Assembly: GCA_963833745.1 (NCBI GenBank)
Contig: CAWHZD010000006.1
Location: forward strand, 496,001-560,000
Direction of reading: 5' to 3'
Source: AP-15 sp963833745
GTDB taxonomy: Bacteria > Pseudomonadota > Alphaproteobacteria > ATCC43930 > CGMCC-115725
DNA: 64,000 nt
Shown: piece by piece, positions 15,605-24,268 of the stretch
How the letters are laid out: the number at the start of each line of letters is the position of its first letter
Position numbering within the stretch: the stretch's first letter is position 1
Translations under genes and position numbers: made by a program
Notes under the pieces: generated by a model
What the model was told of the DNA's origin: nothing
Databases searched by the model: none
The model's input: only the letters and a program-made list of their open reading frames with translations

Positions 15605-16942
15605 CTAACCCGACATCGTCGCGGCGCCGTCGAAATGGGCCGTGACCGGGTCGAGCGCGATGTCGGCCCAGCTTTCCGCATTCATGAACTCCTCCCAGCG
15701 CCGATAGAAGTGCCGCTGGTTGTTCTCCGAGATGTAGCGCTCGGCGACGACCCCCGGATAATCCGGATGCGGCCCGGCGTGCCCCAGGCCCATCGACAGA
15801 TCCTGGGGGTGCCGGCGGCCGAGGCGGCTTGCGCTGGCTTGGGTGACCTGACGCCAGTTGTCGACGTCGTCCTGCTCGAACATGCCTGCAGCACCGTTGT
15901 TGGCTTGGCTGCCGATGCGGATCACGCGCTTCAGATCCTCGGGCATGTCCCGCTCCAGCAGCACGAAGTGCCAGAACTCGGTCTTGAGCGGGCCGCGCGG
16001 CAGCGCCAGCCGCAGCCCGAGGATCCCGTTCGGGAAGATCGAGTGGTTGCCGAGCTGCACCCGGCGGGCGCGCAATGGACCGAGCCGCCGCTCGACCTCG
16101 GGCATCGTCGCGTCATGGTGCTCCTGGAACAGCCGGGCGGTCTCGCTCGTGATGCCGTGCACGTAGCGCGGGAGGTTGTCGTCCGCGTCGCGAAAGGTGA
16201 CCCCGTGGCCGTTGACAAAGGCGTGCCGGTTGGGGCTCGCGAACTGGTCCGCGTGCGACAGAAGCGGGCGGCCGAGCCAGCGGGTCTGGACCCGGGCGCT
16301 GGAGAGATGGCTGGTCGGGACGTGGTAATTGTCCGAGCAGTTGTCCACCATCGTCTTCCAGTTGACGGGCTCGAGCCATTTCATCGGGCCCAGCGCCTGC
16401 ATGCCGCCGTCGCGCCGATTGAACACGGTGTCGAGATACCAGCGCGCGTCGCCGAGATAGGCTTCGAGGCTCGGCGCGTCCTTGGCCCAGGTCGCGAAGA
16501 CGATCCCGGCGTAGGTCTCGACGCGGGCCTCGACGAGACCGAGGGACGGCCGGTCGAGCGCGTCATAGTAGGCCTCGGATTCGCCGGGGACGTGTTCGAG
16601 GGCGCCGTCGTTGCGGTAGGTCCAGCCGTGATAGGTGCACATGAAGCGCTTGGCGTTGCCGTCGTCGACGCGGCACACGCGGTTGCCGCGGTGGCGGCAC
16701 ATGTTGAGGAGCGCGTGCAGCCGGCCCTCGCCGTCGCGGGTCAGGATGACCGGGTCTTCGCCCATGTAGGTGTGGAAGAAATCGTCGGGTGCGGGCACCA
16801 AGCTGTCGTGCCCGATCATCAGCCAGGCGCGCCCGAAGATCTTCTCGATCTCGTCGTCGTAGACCGCCTGCTTGCTGAAGATAGAGCGGTCGATTTTGCC
16901 GGTGGCGGGGTCGATGACGGCGTAGTTACGAGCGGCGCCCAT
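15605..16942 (-). CDS. Rieske aromatic-ring-hydroxylating dioxygenase, alpha subunit
   Basis: A 445-residue protein. ATG at 16940-16942 follows GGGAGGATCC. The Rieske [2Fe-2S] ligands are Cys82, His84, Cys102 and His105 (CRHR, CTYHGW). The mononuclear iron site is DNCSDNYHVPTSH, with His207 and His212 and the bridging Asp204. Length is normal for large oxygenase subunits. It adds O2 to an aromatic ring using electrons from a separate reductase. No reductase or ferredoxin gene is nearby, and the beta subunit downstream is frameshifted. The substrate is not predictable. Confidence 0.92.
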   Translation of the reverse strand: MGAARNYAVIDPATGKIDRSIFSKQAVYDDEIEKIFGRAWLMIGHDSLVPAPDDFFHTYMGEDPVILTRDGEGRLHALLNMCRHRGNRVCRVDDGNAKRFMCTYHGWTYRNDGALEHVPGESEAYYDALDRPSLGLVEARVETYAGIVFATWAKDAPSLEAYLGDARWYLDTVFNRRDGGMQALGPMKWLEPVNWKTMVDNCSDNYHVPTSHLSSARVQTRWLGRPLLSHADQFASPNRHAFVNGHGVTFRDADDNLPRYVHGITSETARLFQEHHDATMPEVERRLGPLRARRVQLGNHSIFPNGILGLRLALPRGPLKTEFWHFVLLERDMPEDLKRVIRIGSQANNGAAGMFEQDDVDNWRQVTQASASRLGRRHPQDLSMGLGHAGPHPDYPGVVAERYISENNQRHFYRRWEEFMNAESWADIALDPVTAHFDGAATMSG

Positions 16943-17059
16943 ACCCGGATCCTCCCTCTCGCGGTCATCATAGCAGGCGCCGCGGCGGATCATCACGAGG
17001 GTTTCGGCGTGCTATGATGGGCGACGGACGGCGCCTCTCGCGGCGATCTGGAGGGTTTG

Positions 17060-17248
17060 ATGGCACGGCCCCGAGCAGCTGACGATTTCAAGGCGATCCG
17101 TATCCGCATCGAGGAGCTGCGGCGCGAGAAGCTGCCCGGCCAACCCGCCCCGACGACCGACGTCAAGGCCGCGGGTCATCGCGGCCCTTGCGCGTGCGGC
17201 AGGAGCCTCTTCCCCGACGAGTGCGACGGATCGTGCAAGATGTTTTAA
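17060..17248 (+). CDS. Small Cys-rich hypothetical protein
   Basis: A 62-residue protein starting at ATG 17060, with GGAGGG upstream. The first half is a charged helix (DDFKAIRIRIEELRREKL), and the end is a compact cysteine motif, CACG, then DECDGSC, in the last 20 residues. Four cysteines with this spacing could bind zinc or iron. I do not recognise the family. It is divergent from the dioxygenase alpha gene. Confidence 0.5.
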   Translation: MARPRAADDFKAIRIRIEELRREKLPGQPAPTTDVKAAGHRGPCACGRSLFPDECDGSCKMF

Positions 17249-17399
17249 GCGGCAAGCGGTTGCCGTTTAACGCGATCAGGGCAATCGGCAGCTGGAGGCC
17301 GATATCAGACCTTCACGCCCAGTTCCCGGACCGGGGAGGTTCACACATAAAGCCGTCATAATGCCGGTGGGAAAAGGTCGCGAATTTTATTCTCCGGGC

Positions 17400-19532
17400 T
17401 CATCCGGGGGCGACTGCGTCGAAATACGCGGCGTGTTGGGTAAGCGCCTCCGAGATCGCGAGCAGCCCGGCACGCGCCTGCAAAATGGCTGTGCCCGGTC
17501 GAGCGGTGAGCGCATCATCAAGATTGGCAAGTTTGGCAACCGCCGATGCGCTGTCGCCTCCCGCCAAAGCTTCAAGCGCTTGATCAAGGCCTGAGCCAAG
17601 ATCGAGGGGCCGACAAATGTTCCGCAGGCGGATGATCTCGCAACCGACCGACAGCGCCGCCAAGAGCTCGGAGCGCTGTAGCGCAGGGGCTGAGTCTGGC
17701 AGGACAGACAGGCGGCTATAGACGCAACCCTCCCAGCCTTCCGATGTCTGGGGAATTTTGCTCGTCGCGAGGCGCCGGAGATCCCGTAACGTGAGACTGA
17801 GCAGTCGACGGGCCCGCGATGCCGGAGGCAACAGCGGCAGCAGGCGAAACGAGAGCGCCGCGCTACCCAATCCTGCCACTGCCGCCGCTGCCCCATTATA
17901 GAATTGCACAGTGTCGTACGTCATTTGGTTTGTCGGCGCGAGGAGAAAACAAAAGAACGCTGCTATGGCGGTAAACATTGGCGTCCGCCACGACTGGGCC
18001 ATCCCTGCGCCAGCGGGCACCAGAACAAGGCCGATCGCGAGGCTAAAACCGACGAAGCTCGTCACCGTCGGCAGCACAGCGAAGCCGATGATCGCCGCCA
18101 GAGCCGCTACGAGAAAGGTGCCGATCGTGAAACTCATGGTTGCCGGATAGGCCTGGTCGCCTCGCGATGCGAACAGAATCGTCCCAATCGCCGCGAAGGT
18201 TATGGCGAAGGCACCATTCGGCCATGCGGTGACGATCCAGAACAGCTCGACGGCACCAATCGCAACCGAGACGCGCGCCGCGTCGATCAGAGGGGGGAGC
18301 CAGTCCGGCACATGCACCCGAACACCACCGCGGCGCGGAACCGGACGAGCAAAATCCCCAACGAGGAGCGCGAGCCCGTTGAGCGCCCACGAGACACCCG
18401 CCAGCACGTCAGCCATCTGATCGGCAAGCAACCGCAGCGACGGTGTGTCTGCCGATAGGGCGTTCAGCGCCGCTGCGCCTTGCTCATAAATACGACGCAG
18501 AGCGACGGGGTTGCCAAGCCATCCCGCCGCGTCGCCGCTCCCAAATCCCGGTCTCAGCTCGTTCGGTACGGCTTGCAACACGATCGCCACCAGTTGTTGA
18601 GCTTGTTCACGCGATAAATGGGCAAGGTGAACCGCAACGATGCGCCAGCTGGCCAGCGACTGGAGCAAACCGCCCACCGCTGCCTGTAACACCGGCGAAT
18701 TTTGACGTAGCTGGGAAGATTCTCCGACCGCCTCTTCGATGATCGGATCGAGTTCGATAACACGCCGGGTTAGCTCTTGCCGTATCGGCTGTGTCTGCGA
18801 AAGTTCAGGCCAAGGCCCAGTCAGTGCCAAAGCGCCCGCGAACCGACGTATGATCTCGGTCGCGATCGATGCGATCTGGGTGGCCAGCCGGCGATTTGCG
18901 CTGCCGAAATCGGTCCCCGCGAGGATGACGCCGGCACACACGATGCCAATGCAAATTTCGGTACAGCGGGTCACCGCCAACGTAAAAGCCTCGCCGTTCA
19001 CGCCTCCGGTCGCCCCGAGCTGGTTGCCTGCGATAATTGCTGCCGTAACCCCGGCGAGTTGCGCCCCAAGGGCCAAGAAATTGCGCAGTATTGTGGCGAT
19101 AAGGGCGCACGCCGCGCCCCACAAAGCCAGGCCCGCGAGAAAGGCGATGCGGTCCTGCGGGAAACAGGCGGTCAGCACCACGATGGCTATTCCACCCACG
19201 ATCGTGCCGATCATGCGATACCAGCCCTTACGCAACGAGGCGCCAAGATGGGGCTGACAAACCAGAGCCGCGGTCGTTCCCGCCCAGTAAGGATTGTCGA
19301 GCTCAAGCCAGAACGCGACATAAAGCGAGAGACAGACCAAAACCCATAAACGAAGCCCGAAACCCAGCGGTGACCGCGTCGCTGCCCAAGCGGTCTGGAA
19401 CCACCGCGCATCAGTCGGCCCGCTGCCTTTAACTGCGTGCTGCAGGTGCCATGCGCGATTACTGTTTTTGAAACGCCTCAAAAGGGTAATCCTGGCAGCC
19501 GACCGGCCGGAACCGGGGATGTCGGTCAACAT
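17400..19532 (-). CDS. FUSC-family inner-membrane transporter
   Basis: A 710-residue protein with two blocks of hydrophobic helices, the layout of fusaric acid resistance (FUSC) proteins. The first block contains FWLELDNPYWAGTTAALVCQ, the signature of this family, then GGIAIVVLTACF. The second block begins near VSVAIGAVELFWIVTAWPNG. Large soluble segments follow each block. FUSC proteins export aromatic acids, usually with a separate membrane-fusion protein and outer-membrane factor, neither of which is here. The start at 19532 is uncertain. It may protect the cell from aromatic intermediates. Confidence 0.85.
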   Translation of the reverse strand: MLTDIPGSGRSAARITLLRRFKNSNRAWHLQHAVKGSGPTDARWFQTAWAATRSPLGFGLRLWVLVCLSLYVAFWLELDNPYWAGTTAALVCQPHLGASLRKGWYRMIGTIVGGIAIVVLTACFPQDRIAFLAGLALWGAACALIATILRNFLALGAQLAGVTAAIIAGNQLGATGGVNGEAFTLAVTRCTEICIGIVCAGVILAGTDFGSANRRLATQIASIATEIIRRFAGALALTGPWPELSQTQPIRQELTRRVIELDPIIEEAVGESSQLRQNSPVLQAAVGGLLQSLASWRIVAVHLAHLSREQAQQLVAIVLQAVPNELRPGFGSGDAAGWLGNPVALRRIYEQGAAALNALSADTPSLRLLADQMADVLAGVSWALNGLALLVGDFARPVPRRGGVRVHVPDWLPPLIDAARVSVAIGAVELFWIVTAWPNGAFAITFAAIGTILFASRGDQAYPATMSFTIGTFLVAALAAIIGFAVLPTVTSFVGFSLAIGLVLVPAGAGMAQSWRTPMFTAIAAFFCFLLAPTNQMTYDTVQFYNGAAAAVAGLGSAALSFRLLPLLPPASRARRLLSLTLRDLRRLATSKIPQTSEGWEGCVYSRLSVLPDSAPALQRSELLAALSVGCEIIRLRNICRPLDLGSGLDQALEALAGGDSASAVAKLANLDDALTARPGTAILQARAGLLAISEALTQHAAYFDAVAPG

Positions 19533-20143
19533 GAGCCGATCCAGAATACGGCGGCTGCACGGGCCGGCTAGGATTTATCGGGCAACACATAGCTTTCGTA
19601 CAACCATCCCTATTGGGTCGCTGAATGGCACCAGGGAGGAACGAGGCTGAGGTGACAGTTCGGGCCATGGCGGTCACACCTGGCGAGATAGCCAGAGCGG
19701 CCGCTCCATCTCGCCAGCGGCCTGCTACGCGACGGACGCCGGCGGCAAAGCCCCGTGGAGTTGTGGCTCGCGTTCAACGGCGCTTGATTAGGTACATCCA
19801 ATGCGGATTGACCCCGGCACGACCGAAGGTCCGAAATTCACCGACCCGATCAAGCCTCTGAGGCGCTCCTGAACGTCGGGTCAGGGCAACACCGGGCATA
19901 TCGGGTCACCATGCGCCGGACGGGTTCGACATCACCGTAATTCCTGCGGCCGTCGGCGGCGCGGCGCCGGGAAGCGGCCGTCCTGCCGACCGCGGCTGAG
20001 CGGGGCGGGGGGGCCTCTGATTCCCGACCCATCGCCGCCGTCAGCATGACTGGTTCGCTATTTGAGAATTGCGTTCGGCCTCGCGCCGCAAGGGCGGCTG
20101 CGCTACCATGCCGCAGGATCAGTTCGCAGCGGAGGAAATGTCG
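19533..20143. other. Intergenic region, no supported gene
   Basis: About 610 bases between the divergent FUSC and amidohydrolase genes. Short open frames exist on both strands but show no family motif or ribosome site. GGAGG at about 20128-20132 is the ribosome site of the next gene. Promoters for both genes probably lie here. Confidence 0.4.
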
Positions 20144-21271
20144 ATGACCCGCGCCTATGACGTCGTCGATGCCGACGGCCACATCCTGGAGCCGCTCGAT
20201 CTCTGGGACAAATACATCGATCCCAAATTCCGCGAGCGCCGGCCGCGCTTTGCCATCGACGAGAACGGCAAGGAGCGCCTCACGGTCGAGGGCAAGATGC
20301 TGGGCAACCCGCGCGGGATCGGCAGCCTCGGCGCGGTCGGCGTTAGGCAAGGTACCGTCAAGCTCGACAGCCTCAAATATGCCGAAGGCAAGAAGGGCGG
20401 GTTCGACCCGCACGCCCGCATCGTCGACATGGATCAGGACGGGATCGACGCCGCTTTCCTCTACCCGAGCCTCGGGCTGTTCGCCGGCGCCGTCGAGGAC
20501 CCCGGCCTCGCCGCCGGTATGTGCCGCGCCTACAACCGCTGGCTCGCCGATTACTGCAAGCCCTATCCCGACCGCCTGTTCGGGGTCGCGATGCTGCCGA
20601 TGCAGTCGGTCGAGCTCGCGATCGGGGAGATGCGCTACGCCCGCGAAGCGCTCGGGATGCGCGGCGGGTTCCTGCGACCAAACCCCTACCACGGCAACAA
20701 GATGATCAGCGACCCGATCTACGAGCCGTTCTGGACGATGGCCGAGGAGCTCGACTTCTCGATCGGCTTTCACGAGGGATCGACTACCGCGATGCCCACC
20801 GTCGGCGTCGACCGCTTCTCCGAGGACCGCGCGGCGCGCCACATGATCAGCCACACGATGGAGATGATGCTGGCGGCGATGAGCGTGATCTGGGGCGGTG
20901 TGGTCGACCGCCACCCGCGCTTGCGCGTCGCGTTCCTCGAATCGGGCGGCGGCTGGATCGCACCCTGGCTCGACCGCATGGACCGGCATTTCGACGACCA
21001 GGGCTTTAACGACACCGCCCCCAAGATGCGGCCGAGCGAGCTGTTCCAGCGCAACTGCTGGATATCGTTCGAGCCGGTCGAGAACAGCATCGCCGTGCTG
21101 GCCGACTATATCGGCCCGCACAAGATCATGTGGGCGACCGATTACCCGCATCAGGACGGCTTCTTCCCGGGTGCGCCGCAGATGGTCCGCGACCGGATCG
21201 GGCCGCTCTCCGCCGGGGCGCGGCATCAGGTGATGGCCGGCGGTGCGCTCGGTTTTTACGGCATGAACTGA
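20144..21271 (+). CDS. Amidohydrolase-2-family metal hydrolase/decarboxylase
   Basis: A 375-residue protein. Of two close ATGs, 20144 is preferred because GGAGGA lies 7 bases upstream. The metal site begins with DVVDADGHILEP (D-x-D-x-H). Other motifs are DMDQDGIDAAFLYPSLG, GFHEGSTT, FLESGGGWIAPWLDRMD and the final WATDYPHQDG with the metal-binding Asp. Relatives such as ACMSD decarboxylate or hydrolyse ring-cleavage products. It fits a catabolic role; the substrate is unknown. Confidence 0.88.
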   Translation: MTRAYDVVDADGHILEPLDLWDKYIDPKFRERRPRFAIDENGKERLTVEGKMLGNPRGIGSLGAVGVRQGTVKLDSLKYAEGKKGGFDPHARIVDMDQDGIDAAFLYPSLGLFAGAVEDPGLAAGMCRAYNRWLADYCKPYPDRLFGVAMLPMQSVELAIGEMRYAREALGMRGGFLRPNPYHGNKMISDPIYEPFWTMAEELDFSIGFHEGSTTAMPTVGVDRFSEDRAARHMISHTMEMMLAAMSVIWGGVVDRHPRLRVAFLESGGGWIAPWLDRMDRHFDDQGFNDTAPKMRPSELFQRNCWISFEPVENSIAVLADYIGPHKIMWATDYPHQDGFFPGAPQMVRDRIGPLSAGARHQVMAGGALGFYGMN

Positions 21272-21420
21272 GGCGGGCGGTTCTGGTCACGGGCCTCCGG
21301 TCCAAGCCCGCGACGCCGCCCGTCACCCGACGTCGCCGGCGACGCGGCACCAGCGCAGTGTAGAGGCCAGCGTCCGCTAGTATCCCGAGCCGTCAATTCG
21401 TTAGACAATTTAAGAGATCT

Positions 21421-21510
21421 GTCATTGCGAGGAGCCCATAGGGTGACGAAGCAATCTCGCGGGCGACGAGCGCGCTCCGCGCGAGATTGCTTCGCTTCGC
21501 TCGCAATGAC
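21421..21510. repeat. Long imperfect inverted repeat (dispersed palindrome)
   Basis: GTCATTGCGA (21421-21430) pairs with TCGCAATGAC (21501-21510), and GAAGCAATCTCGC (21448-21460) pairs with GCGAGATTGCTTC (21481-21493), leaving a GC-rich loop. The 90-base unit resembles a common alphaproteobacterial intergenic palindrome. It lies between convergent genes (amidohydrolase and BVMO) and could act as a bidirectional terminator. Confidence 0.7.
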
Positions 21511-21561
21511 AGCGTCGAAATATTCAACGAATTTATGGTTTAGGACACTAAGTCGCGCTTC

Positions 21562-23202
21562 CTATGACAAGATAAATCCTTCGTAGCCGCGTTGCGCGAC
21601 CTGAGCGCAGATCTCTCGATACCGCACCATGCCCCCGGCGTAAGGCATAAACACTCGGGGCTTGCCGGGGATGTTCGCCCCCAGATACCAGGAATGCTTC
21701 GCCATCGGCAGCACCGTCTTGCTGGCGGCCTCGTTGACCTCCGCCACCCACTTGTCCACCGCTTCAGGCCGCGCCTCGATACGCTCCAGCCCGCGCACAC
21801 GCAGGTGCCTGATGCAGTCAGTGATCCAGTCGGCGTGCTGCTCGATCGCCACCGGCATGTTGCACAACACGGACGGGCTGCCCGGACCGGTGATCGTGAA
21901 CAAGTTCGGAAACCCCGCGACCTGCAGACCCAGATAATTCCGCGGACCCGCCTCCCACACATCCTTCAGCGCCACCCCGCCGCGCCCGCGAATATCCATC
22001 CGCAGCATCGGTCCGGTCATCGCGTCAAAACCGGTGGCGAAGACGATGATGTCCAGCGGGTACTCGGCTTGGCCGGTACAGACCCCCGCCGGGCTGATCC
22101 GCTCGATCGGCGCTGCCCTCAAATCCACCAGCGTCACATTGGGGCGGTTGTAGGTCTCGAAGTAGTTGGTATCGATCGGCGGGCGCTTCGCCGCGTAGGG
22201 ATGATCGATGTCCGAGAGGATCGCCGCCGCCGTCGGGTCCTTCACGATTGAGCGGATCTTGCGCTTGATAAAGTCCGCCGCCGTGTCGTTCGCCTTCTTG
22301 TCGATCATCATGTCCTGGAACGCCGCGCGGAATTGCAGGCCGCCGCGCTCCCAGGCCGCCTCGTAGATCGTCTCGCGCTCCTCGGGCGGGGTTTCGACCG
22401 CCAGACGCTGCTCGATTCGGAACGCCATGCCGTTCAGCGTTTCACGCGTGACTGCCCGAATTTCGCCGGGGTGTTGCTTGATGTACCCGCGGAACTCCTG
22501 GGTCAGCGGCGCGTTGCGCGCGGGCACCGAGTAGTTCGCGGTGCGCTGAAACACGGTCAGATGTGCCGCCGACGCGGCGATCACGGGTGCAGCCTGAATG
22601 CCGGTGGAGCCGGTTCCGATCATCCCCACCCGCTTGCCGGTGAAATCGACGCCCTGATGCGGCCATTGTCCGGTGTGGTACCAGTCCCCGTTGAAATCCT
22701 TCAAGCCGGGGAAGTTCGGTACGTTCGCCGTGGACAGGCAGCCGACGGCGGTGACCAGGAATTTGACGACATAGGTCTCGCCCCGTTCGGTGGACACGCG
22801 CCACCGATTCACGGCTTCGTCGTAATGCGCGGCAACGACTCGGGTGTTGAAATGAATGTCTCGCTTCAGGGAGAACCGGTCGGCGACGAAATTCAGGTAG
22901 CGCATGATCTCGGGCTGGCCGGGATAGCGTTGGGACCATTCCCACTCGCGCATCAGCTCGGGAGAGAAGGTGTACCAATAGACATGGCTTTCGGAGTCGC
23001 AACGCGCCCCGGGGTAACGGTTCCAGTACCAGGTGCCGCCGACGCCGCCGCCCGCCTCCAGCGCCTTCACCGACAGGCCGAGGCGGTCGCGCAGGCACAG
23101 CAACTGGTAGAGTCCGGCAAAGCCCGCGCCGATCACCAGCGCGTCGAGTTCGATGGTCTGGGGGGATTCGGTGGTCGCGATATCCATCGTCACGTCCGCC
23201 AT
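21562..23202 (-). CDS. Flavin-containing Baeyer-Villiger-type monooxygenase (1)
   Basis: A 546-residue FAD/NADPH enzyme. The first dinucleotide motif is GAGFAG (residues 25-30), then GGVGGTWYWNRYPGARCDSE, diagnostic for cyclohexanone-monooxygenase-like proteins. The BVMO fingerprint is seen as FNGDWYHTGQWP, followed by the NADP motif GTGSTG. These enzymes insert one oxygen atom next to a carbonyl, giving esters or lactones. It is transcribed divergently from an IclR regulator, with a second BVMO on the regulator's other side. The two monooxygenases probably belong to one regulated pathway. Confidence 0.92.
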   Translation of the reverse strand: MADVTMDIATTESPQTIELDALVIGAGFAGLYQLLCLRDRLGLSVKALEAGGGVGGTWYWNRYPGARCDSESHVYWYTFSPELMREWEWSQRYPGQPEIMRYLNFVADRFSLKRDIHFNTRVVAAHYDEAVNRWRVSTERGETYVVKFLVTAVGCLSTANVPNFPGLKDFNGDWYHTGQWPHQGVDFTGKRVGMIGTGSTGIQAAPVIAASAAHLTVFQRTANYSVPARNAPLTQEFRGYIKQHPGEIRAVTRETLNGMAFRIEQRLAVETPPEERETIYEAAWERGGLQFRAAFQDMMIDKKANDTAADFIKRKIRSIVKDPTAAAILSDIDHPYAAKRPPIDTNYFETYNRPNVTLVDLRAAPIERISPAGVCTGQAEYPLDIIVFATGFDAMTGPMLRMDIRGRGGVALKDVWEAGPRNYLGLQVAGFPNLFTITGPGSPSVLCNMPVAIEQHADWITDCIRHLRVRGLERIEARPEAVDKWVAEVNEAASKTVLPMAKHSWYLGANIPGKPRVFMPYAGGMVRYREICAQVAQRGYEGFILS

Positions 23203-23253
23203 TCTGACTCAGCCTTGGTGCGTCTTCTATTGAAGACATATGATTTGTATTGC

Positions 23254-23276
23254 GGCGATATTGACGCAGGCGATAT
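23254..23276. promoter_or_regulatory. Possible IclR operator (direct repeat)
   Basis: The sequence GGCGATAT occurs at 23254-23261 and again at 23269-23276, 15 bases apart, in the 95-base gap between the divergent BVMO and IclR genes. An ATGAT/ATCAT inverted pair also lies here (near 23241 and 23275). The position fits an autoregulatory operator; the sequence alone does not prove binding. Confidence 0.3.
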
Positions 23277-23297
23277 CATTGGCTCGCGTATAGGTCA

Positions 23298-24200
23298 ATG
23301 CGGTTGACAGGGCGAGAGATGGACCAGCCGCAGACAGCGGACTCGATAGCTAGCCTCCTCCGGACCAGGGGCGTCGAAATGGGGCCGGCCGGTGTTGCCG
23401 CCGAGCAGCCCATCTCTGATGATCTCGGCCGCGGCAATCCGGGCAAACCGGTGGGTGCGGTCGTCGCGGCAGCCAAAGTCTTGCGCACGTTGCACGGTTC
23501 GGAGCGGCCGTTGAATGCGAGCGAGGTCGCGCGCGTTGCCGGGCTCCATCGCGGGACCGCGTACAACATCCTTCGCACGCTGCAAGCAGAGGGCTTTGTG
23601 GGTTACGACGAGGCGACGCGCAGCTACTCGGTCAGCCTGCACATTCTCGAGATCGCCTATGGCGTTTTACGGCGCAGCGGGCTGATGGACTTGGCGCGAC
23701 CGCTGATGCACGCCGTCTCCGATGCGCACGGCGTGTCGGTGTATCTGTCGAAGGTGCTGGGGCCCGCTTCCATATTGCTGTTGGACTGGGTTGGAGCGGC
23801 GTTCCGCACCGATTTGTACGTCACCGTCGGGCGTCAGTACCCCGGCCCTGCTGGCGCCTCCGGGGTCATCATCGCCGCCTTTGGAAACAGCAGCGAACCG
23901 GAACTCGAAGCGCTATTCTCGCAAGTGGACTGGTACCAAAAGCCCTTGTTCGCCGATTTCCTGGCGCGGGTGAACGAGGCAAGGACAGTCGGTCTCGCGG
24001 TGGATCGCGGCACCATGTTTCAAGGCATCACGCAAGTCTCCGTTCCGGTTCTGTCGCCGTCATGGGAGCTGCTGCTGATCATTACCGCCGCGGGACATTC
24101 GCACGATCTCGGCGGAGACGCGGTCGGTCCGCTCAGCCGCGCCATGCAATCCGCAGCCGCCCGGCTGTCCGAGAGCGTACGATTGCTGCGGCTCGGGTGA
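23298..24200 (+). CDS. IclR-family transcriptional regulator
   Basis: A protein of 300 residues (or 293 if it starts at ATG 23319). After an unusual 45-residue N-terminal extension comes the winged-helix domain: KVLRTLHGSERPLNASEVAR, then VAGLHRGTAYNILRTLQAEGF. The C-terminal effector domain includes GVSVYLSKV and the GASGVIIAAFG region. IclR proteins sense small aromatic or carbonyl metabolites. Placed between two BVMO genes, divergent from one and upstream of the other, it most likely controls both. Confidence 0.9.
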   Translation: MRLTGREMDQPQTADSIASLLRTRGVEMGPAGVAAEQPISDDLGRGNPGKPVGAVVAAAKVLRTLHGSERPLNASEVARVAGLHRGTAYNILRTLQAEGFVGYDEATRSYSVSLHILEIAYGVLRRSGLMDLARPLMHAVSDAHGVSVYLSKVLGPASILLLDWVGAAFRTDLYVTVGRQYPGPAGASGVIIAAFGNSSEPELEALFSQVDWYQKPLFADFLARVNEARTVGLAVDRGTMFQGITQVSVPVLSPSWELLLIITAAGHSHDLGGDAVGPLSRAMQSAAARLSESVRLLRLG

Positions 24201-24268
24201 GATAAAGGTTCGGGTCGGTTCCGTCGTCGACCGTGAAACATCGGCGGCACAGATCGAGGAAGAAGAGC

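Noticed and set aside
19850..21226. Minus-strand open frame of 458 codons opposite the amidohydrolase at 20144
   Set aside because: Composition is that of an antisense shadow; the plus-strand protein has metal motifs and a ribosome site.
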